A DNA stretch of 45,139 bases from Terriglobales bacterium (GTDB lineage Bacteria; Acidobacteriota; Terriglobia; Terriglobales; Acidobacteriaceae): positions 1-45,139 of the forward strand of contig DATIGQ010000203.1 of the NCBI GenBank assembly GCA_035454605.1, in the 5' to 3' direction. Below, piece after piece: positions 40,666-45,139 of the stretch. Each line of letters opens with the position of its first letter. Position 1 is the stretch's first letter. The notes beneath the pieces were generated by a model. The model was not told the origin of the DNA. It saw nothing but the letters and a program-made list of their open reading frames with translations, and ran no database searches. Position numbers and translations under genes: made by a program.

Positions 40666-42010
40666 CGAGAAACAGGAACTTGGCCAGATGCAGGATGCGG
40701 TCCTGCTGCAGCCGATTGTAGCCACGCGGAGTTCTTTCTATCACCTGGCGCTGGCCCTGTTGGGTGTCACTACGGTCGCCTTCTTCGCCTGGCTGCGGCA
40801 GCTCAGCCTTGGCCTGGGCACCACGGGTATGAACATTCCCGTCTATTGGGGCGTCTACATCACGAACTTCGTTTTTTTCATCGGCATCAGCCACGCGGGC
40901 ACATTGATTTCGGCCATCCTGCGGCTGTGCCACGCGGAGTGGCGGCGCTCTATCACCCGTGCGGCGGAAGTCATCACCGTGTTGGTGCTGTTCTTCGGAG
41001 TGGGCAGCGTCATCATGGATCTCGGACGGCCGGATCGCATGCTCAACATCCTGCTACACCCGAACTTCCGATCTCCGTTGCTGTGGGACGTGTGCAGCAT
41101 CAGCGTGTACCTGACGGCCAGCACCATCTACCTCTACCTGCCCCTGATTCCGGATATCGCCATCCTGCGCGATCACGCCGGCAAGTTTCACCGTTTCTAC
41201 CGCGCCCTCGCTCTGGGGTGGCAAGGAACGGAACGGCAAAAGAAGATCCTCAACCGCGCCATCGCCGTGATGGCCGTTCTGGTGATCCCCATAGCCATAT
41301 CGGTGCACACGGTGGTGTCTTGGGTGTTTGCCATGACGGTGCAGCCGATGTGGCACTCCGCCATCTTCGGACCCTACTTCGTCGTGGGCGCGATCTTCTC
41401 CGGCATCGCGGCCATCATCATCGCCATGGCGCTCGTCCGGCGGATCTATTTCCTCGACGGCTACCTCAAGCCGGTGCACTTCGACCACCTGGGTGTGCTG
41501 CTGCTGGTGATGGCGCTCCTGTGGTTCTACTTCACCTTTGCCGAGTTCCTCACCACCTTCTATGGCAACGACCCGGTACACCTGGTGGTGTTCTACTCCA
41601 AGCTGAGCGGGCGCTTTGCGTTGCCCTTCTGGACGATGGTGGTGACCTGTTTCCTCATCCCGGTGGGCATCCTTTCGCGGCGCCAGACTCGGACTGTGGC
41701 GGGTACCGTGATTGCCTCCATCTCGGTCCAGATCGGCATGTGGCTGGAGCGGTTCACCATCGTGGTGCCGACCCTCTCGGAACCACGACTGCCCTGGCCC
41801 AAGGGTCAGTACTCGCCCACCTGGATTGAGCTTGCCATCACGCTTGGTTTCTGCTCGACCTTCACGTTCTTGTACATGGTGTTCACGCGTTTCTTCCCCA
41901 TCGTTTCCATCTGGGAAGTACGCGAAGGACGCGAGCAGGCGCTGCCCGAAGTCGAGGAGCGTGTGCGCTCATACATGCCGGACGAAGAAAGCACCGTAGC
42001 CTCCGTCTAG
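40658..42010 (+). CDS. NrfD/PsrC-type quinone-interacting membrane subunit
   Basis: The 450-residue membrane protein has about ten hydrophobic segments and NrfD family features: WGVYITNFVFFIGISHAGTL in the second helix, GSVIMDLGRPDRMLNIL, and a final helix followed by a soluble tail. The family (PsrC, NrfD, ActC) exchanges electrons with menaquinone or ubiquinone at the periplasmic side and may move protons. The start is the GTG at 40658, with AAGGAG about 9 bases before it; the frame upstream only overlaps the Fe-S gene. It is the last gene of the operon. No second NrfD-type subunit (ActF) and no ActD/ActE-like genes follow. Confidence 0.93.
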   Translation: MANEKQELGQMQDAVLLQPIVATRSSFYHLALALLGVTTVAFFAWLRQLSLGLGTTGMNIPVYWGVYITNFVFFIGISHAGTLISAILRLCHAEWRRSITRAAEVITVLVLFFGVGSVIMDLGRPDRMLNILLHPNFRSPLLWDVCSISVYLTASTIYLYLPLIPDIAILRDHAGKFHRFYRALALGWQGTERQKKILNRAIAVMAVLVIPIAISVHTVVSWVFAMTVQPMWHSAIFGPYFVVGAIFSGIAAIIIAMALVRRIYFLDGYLKPVHFDHLGVLLLVMALLWFYFTFAEFLTTFYGNDPVHLVVFYSKLSGRFALPFWTMVVTCFLIPVGILSRRQTRTVAGTVIASISVQIGMWLERFTIVVPTLSEPRLPWPKGQYSPTWIELAITLGFCSTFTFLYMVFTRFFPIVSIWEVREGREQALPEVEERVRSYMPDEESTVASV

Positions 42011-42183
42011 TCTCGGCCGGCTTCCGCGCACGAATGCACGGAGAAAGGGCCACCGAAGGAACTGCCGGTTTTCCTTGGCTCGTGGCAAGGTCAGCGCCCG
42101 AGGAGGATTCTTAGGTCACAAGGAACCGACCCGCCGATGCCTGCCACCTGGAGCAGTGCGCACGATTCAACTCTGTCTCACCC
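42011..42183. other. Convergent intergenic region
   Basis: This 173-base gap between the NrfD stop and the porin stop has no ORF with recognisable content. A weak imperfect inverted repeat (AAGGAA ... TTCCTT around 42054-42076) could help termination, but there is no clear stem plus T-tract. Confidence 0.3.
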
Positions 42184-44292
42184 TCAAAACGCCTTACGAA
42201 CTGTCACATAGTAGGTGTTTCGGGTTCCTGACAAGATGGGTTGGACGCGATTGTCGTAGTTGTCGTGCGTAAACTCAAAGCCTACGGTGAATTGCCGGGG
42301 AGCCGTGTAGCTCGCACCTGCCAGGGCAGTCTGGACACGGTTGGCGAAGCGGCTGAAAGGTTGCAGGACGGAGACAAGAGTTCCGGGGCCGATGAAGTTC
42401 CCAGTTGACTGATTGACGACGTAGTTCCCCTGCACGCCCCAATGAGGCGTGATTTGATAGTGGATTCCCACTGCGCCAGTGTTCGTGATGTTTTCGTAGG
42501 GCGTGCGCTCGACCTGAGTGAAAAGGACCCCAGCCGTAGTCTCGAACCGGCGACGGTTGCTGTGGATGAAGTTCTGCTTCGAGTCATCCTCGATGCGGTT
42601 GAAGGAAAGAGTAAAGGTCAGCGGGGTGTCTCTGGGTGAGAGCCACGACGTGAAATCGAAATAGCGGCTGTTATTCACAAAGTTCTGCTGGACCGTTGCC
42701 TGCGGGGTAGTCCCAACCAGGCCGGTGAAAAAATGCGTATCGTTTGACTCTCGGTTTTCCTGAAAGTGAAAGGAGAGACCGCCGTCCACAGAAGGGCGGG
42801 AAAAGGCGTAGCTGGCGTCCAGGTCGAAGTAGTGACCGGTCTCCGGCTCCACCGGGAGCCCGGTGTTCTGCGCGGTCTGAAAACGGTACTCGGCGCGAAG
42901 GGCCGAACTGCGGGTGGGATTCACCTTGCCCCGGAGGCGCAATGTTGTGATGTCCGTATCCCTTCGCAGCAACGTCACATCCGGGGCGATGAACTCAGCA
43001 GGAGCAACGCCAAAAGTCAGATCACGGCCGATGTGGCGCTGGGACACTTCGAGGGTGAAGGCGGCGCTTCTCCATTGCGGGCGGTAGTTCAGCTCGGCTC
43101 CGTAGCGGAGCCGGGTAAGGCGATCCAGCCGGGGTGCTGCCAGGTTCCGGGCCGGATCCAAGAACTGTCCGGGACCGAAGCTGCTGTCGTTGTCGCGGAT
43201 TTCATCGCGGAACACACCTCGAAGGTCAACGTGATCGGAGATGCGGATTACCGGAGAGACAGCCACCACGTGTCGCTGGACTCGGCCGCGGTAGCCGGCG
43301 ACAAACGCCTCCTGGAGAGGCGTGAGCTGCTTCTGGTCGAGGCGCGAGAAGGTATACGCGGCGAAGAGCAAGTACTTGTCCTCTTTCCAACCTTTGAGAA
43401 ACTGCACCGAGGGCCGCAGGACCGCAGAGTCGGGAATGAAATCGATCGTGCGCTGGCCCAGGTCACCGTCTGTCCGGATCTGCGTGGCGCCCGTCGGGGT
43501 GACACCGCCGAAGGGGGCGATGGTGGAGTTGGTGGTCAAAGGCGCCTCATTGTCGTACCGGTCAGCCATGAAGGTAAAAGCCAAAGCGTAGTTGCGCGCC
43601 TTGCCAAAGACGACGCCCCCTTCGAGCTCGTTCACATCCGCTGAAATGTCCAAAGCTTCTTGCCGCCAACGAACAGTGTCGAACCCTCCCACCCGGTCGG
43701 AGCCGCCCAGCACGAAACGGAACTGGTCCCAACCGCTGCGTTGCTCGTTGGCGTAGCGCACCCAAATGTTTTGGATGTTGCCGTTAACCCCGAAGGCAGA
43801 GCCCTTGATCCGCCCTTCAACGTCGAAACGCGTCCGGTCCGTGTGAAAGAAGAGCTGGGGTGGAACGTCGCTGTTGAAGACACTGCCGAATGCTGTGCCC
43901 ACACCGGTGGCCGCCGGGAACACTTCTAGGGGGCGGTTGCGGTAGCGCCATAACTTCACGCGGAAGGCAAAGTCCTCGGCGCTGAGCGAGAAAACGTTAG
44001 TTTCGACCAAGCGAAACGGGTTCCGCCGCCAGAACTCGATCTTCAGGTCTTTCTCGGGATCGGGGCACGAGACCAGGTCTACGTCGGTCAGGTTGCCCCA
44101 AACGTCCCCTGCGGGAAAACTGCGATACTGTTGTAAGAAGTTCACGTCGCCGCCGGGATCGGTGACTTGGAGGCCGAGGGTCACCTGGCCGCGCAGCCGG
44201 GGACAATTCGGCGGTGCTTGGGCGAGCAAAGCAGGAGGAAGGACAGAAGCGACCCAAACAACTGCGAGAGTAATCACGCCGCATAATTTCAT
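42184..44292 (-). CDS. Outer-membrane beta-barrel protein, MtrB/PioB-like porin
   Basis: The 702-residue protein has a signal peptide (MKLCGVITLAVVWVASVLPPALLAQ) and then a long series of alternating strand patterns ending in YYVTVRKAF, with the terminal Phe used by the BAM machinery. Length, composition and its location next to a decaheme cytochrome gene fit the MtrB/PioB family, which forms the sheath through which a multihaem cytochrome crosses the outer membrane. The ATG at 44292 was chosen because GAGGTGG lies 6 bases upstream and the signal peptide starts there; GTG 44316 and ATG 44304 are also in frame. The Shewanella MtrB-type N-terminal CxxC is not seen. The identification rests on pattern and context rather than on a sharp motif. 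Confidence 0.75.
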   Translation of the reverse strand: MKLCGVITLAVVWVASVLPPALLAQAPPNCPRLRGQVTLGLQVTDPGGDVNFLQQYRSFPAGDVWGNLTDVDLVSCPDPEKDLKIEFWRRNPFRLVETNVFSLSAEDFAFRVKLWRYRNRPLEVFPAATGVGTAFGSVFNSDVPPQLFFHTDRTRFDVEGRIKGSAFGVNGNIQNIWVRYANEQRSGWDQFRFVLGGSDRVGGFDTVRWRQEALDISADVNELEGGVVFGKARNYALAFTFMADRYDNEAPLTTNSTIAPFGGVTPTGATQIRTDGDLGQRTIDFIPDSAVLRPSVQFLKGWKEDKYLLFAAYTFSRLDQKQLTPLQEAFVAGYRGRVQRHVVAVSPVIRISDHVDLRGVFRDEIRDNDSSFGPGQFLDPARNLAAPRLDRLTRLRYGAELNYRPQWRSAAFTLEVSQRHIGRDLTFGVAPAEFIAPDVTLLRRDTDITTLRLRGKVNPTRSSALRAEYRFQTAQNTGLPVEPETGHYFDLDASYAFSRPSVDGGLSFHFQENRESNDTHFFTGLVGTTPQATVQQNFVNNSRYFDFTSWLSPRDTPLTFTLSFNRIEDDSKQNFIHSNRRRFETTAGVLFTQVERTPYENITNTGAVGIHYQITPHWGVQGNYVVNQSTGNFIGPGTLVSVLQPFSRFANRVQTALAGASYTAPRQFTVGFEFTHDNYDNRVQPILSGTRNTYYVTVRKAF

Positions 44293-44322
44293 TGGCCACC
44301 TCATGGCTGCGATCACTGGGCT

Positions 44323-45139
44323 TTATCGCCGCAACCATTCGTCTTGCTGCGTTCCGTGTTGCGCGCCATGGCAATCCGTGCACCGGGAATAGAAAGCCCG
44401 TGTGTAATTCGTCCCCGGAATGCCGGTGGAGGCTTGGTTGACGTGGCGGTTGATGGTGGTGGAATGGCAACTTAGACAGACATAGGGCTCGTTCCGTCGC
44501 AGTAATCGGCGGGAGACGCTGCCGTGGGGGTTGTGGCAGATCAGGCAATCTTCCGCAACCGGCTCATGTTCGTAAACCCAGGGGCCGCGCTTTTCCTGAT
44601 GGCAGCGATAGCATAGCTCGTTGCGGCCGGTCGTGGCCTCGAGCTTCCGGTCTTCATGGGGATTGTGGCAAGCGACGCAGTCCAGCGCTCCTTCCAGCAC
44701 GGGGTGGTGCGAGGTCATACGGAATTGCCCCACCTTGTTGGTGTGGCACTTCAGGCACAGGGCCGATTTCGGAGCGAGGTAACGGAAGCGGACATCCGAC
44801 TTGCGGAACGGCTCCTCGTGGAGCGAGTGACAGTCAATGCAAACCAGGTTTCCCTGACGGTGTTCACTCGATTTCCAGGTGAGCCGCGCTGTGTCACGGT
44901 ACTGATGGCAGGCCAGGCAGGCTTCTTCGCTGGGATAGGCGATCTTCTCGGGGCTCGGTTCTTCGGCGTGAAGACTTCCGGCCCCATGACAGGATTCACA
45001 CTCCGCGTGGACCTTCTGTACTTGTTCCGACTTTTCCTGGTGGCAGGTCAAGCATGTTTCCCTGCCGACGGTTTGGGCGCCGGGAGGAACCGCATAGTTT
45101 CTTTGAGGCTGGGGACGGTCAGGCGAACGAGCCTCTCCC
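44323..45139 (-). CDS. Decaheme cytochrome c, MtrA/PioA/DmsE-like (N-terminus outside window)
   Basis: The frame is open to the right edge, so the signal peptide is missing. The visible 271 residues hold ten haem motifs in order: CLTCH, CESCH, CLACH, CIDCH, CLKCH, CVACH, CYRCH, CLICH, CLSCH and CTDCH. The first lies upstream of the TTG codon at 45051 that a gene caller might pick, so that start would cut the first haem site. Regular spacing and repeated CHNPH/CHSLH elements are typical of DmsE/MtrA decahaem proteins, which fill the MtrB-type porin and carry electrons across the outer membrane. The porin gene follows after 30 bases in the same operon. The direction of electron flow cannot be told. 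Confidence 0.93.
   Translation of the reverse strand, partial: GEARSPDRPQPQRNYAVPPGAQTVGRETCLTCHQEKSEQVQKVHAECESCHGAGSLHAEEPSPEKIAYPSEEACLACHQYRDTARLTWKSSEHRQGNLVCIDCHSLHEEPFRKSDVRFRYLAPKSALCLKCHTNKVGQFRMTSHHPVLEGALDCVACHNPHEDRKLEATTGRNELCYRCHQEKRGPWVYEHEPVAEDCLICHNPHGSVSRRLLRRNEPYVCLSCHSTTINRHVNQASTGIPGTNYTRAFYSRCTDCHGAQHGTQQDEWLRR

Overview
The window looks like a GC-rich chromosomal segment from an Acidobacteriota-like bacterium. This is an inference from gene content: a Ser/Thr kinase with C-terminal beta-propeller repeats, a DUF885 protein, a GlgE/TreS trehalose-glucan operon, and a multiheme cytochrome/NrfD respiratory operon. No 16S rRNA or other marker is present, so the phylum is not proven. 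I saw no CRISPR array, insertion sequence, integrase or rRNA.

Region 1 (1-5420) is ordinary housekeeping: the C-terminal part of an AmrS-type radical SAM protein (cut by the window edge), a DinB-like protein, a receiver-like protein that has lost its phospho-acceptor, a cold-shock protein with a long leader and a clear terminator, an exported metallo-beta-lactamase-fold hydrolase, an exported DUF885 protein, and tRNA-Leu(CAA).

Region 2 (5756-16094) is an accessory island. A 52-residue peptide with a leader motif typical of secreted ribosomal peptides is divergent from a transmembrane Ser/Thr kinase. A four-gene operon then encodes an NHLM-type peptide exporter: a cyclic-nucleotide-binding-fold protein, an HlyD-like adaptor, a C39-peptidase ABC transporter and a second ABC transporter. 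No peptide-modifying enzyme lies nearby. A broken XRE-type regulator gene closes the region.

Region 3 (16135-30992) holds alpha-glucan/trehalose metabolism. glgB runs on the plus strand. A five-gene minus-strand operon runs treZ, a GH57/DUF3536 gene, treY, glgE and a treS-maltokinase fusion. Together they encode both glucan-to-trehalose (TreY/TreZ) and trehalose-to-glucan (TreS-Mak, GlgE, GlgB) routes. The operon promoter carries an 18-bp palindrome over the predicted transcription start.

Region 4 (31107-45139) is electron transfer. A PAS histidine kinase and a sigma-54 response regulator precede a seven-gene, tightly overlapping operon: a tetraheme cytochrome, a four-domain cytochrome, a pentaheme cytochrome, a second four-domain cytochrome, a Tat-exported molybdopterin-oxidoreductase-like protein, a four-cluster Fe-S protein and an NrfD/PsrC membrane protein. 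Converging on it is an outer-membrane porin/decaheme cytochrome pair of the MtrB/MtrA (PioB/PioA, DmsE) type. The two groups contain 27 CxxCH haem sites. Together they could carry electrons between the quinone pool, the periplasm and the cell exterior; that pathway is an inference.
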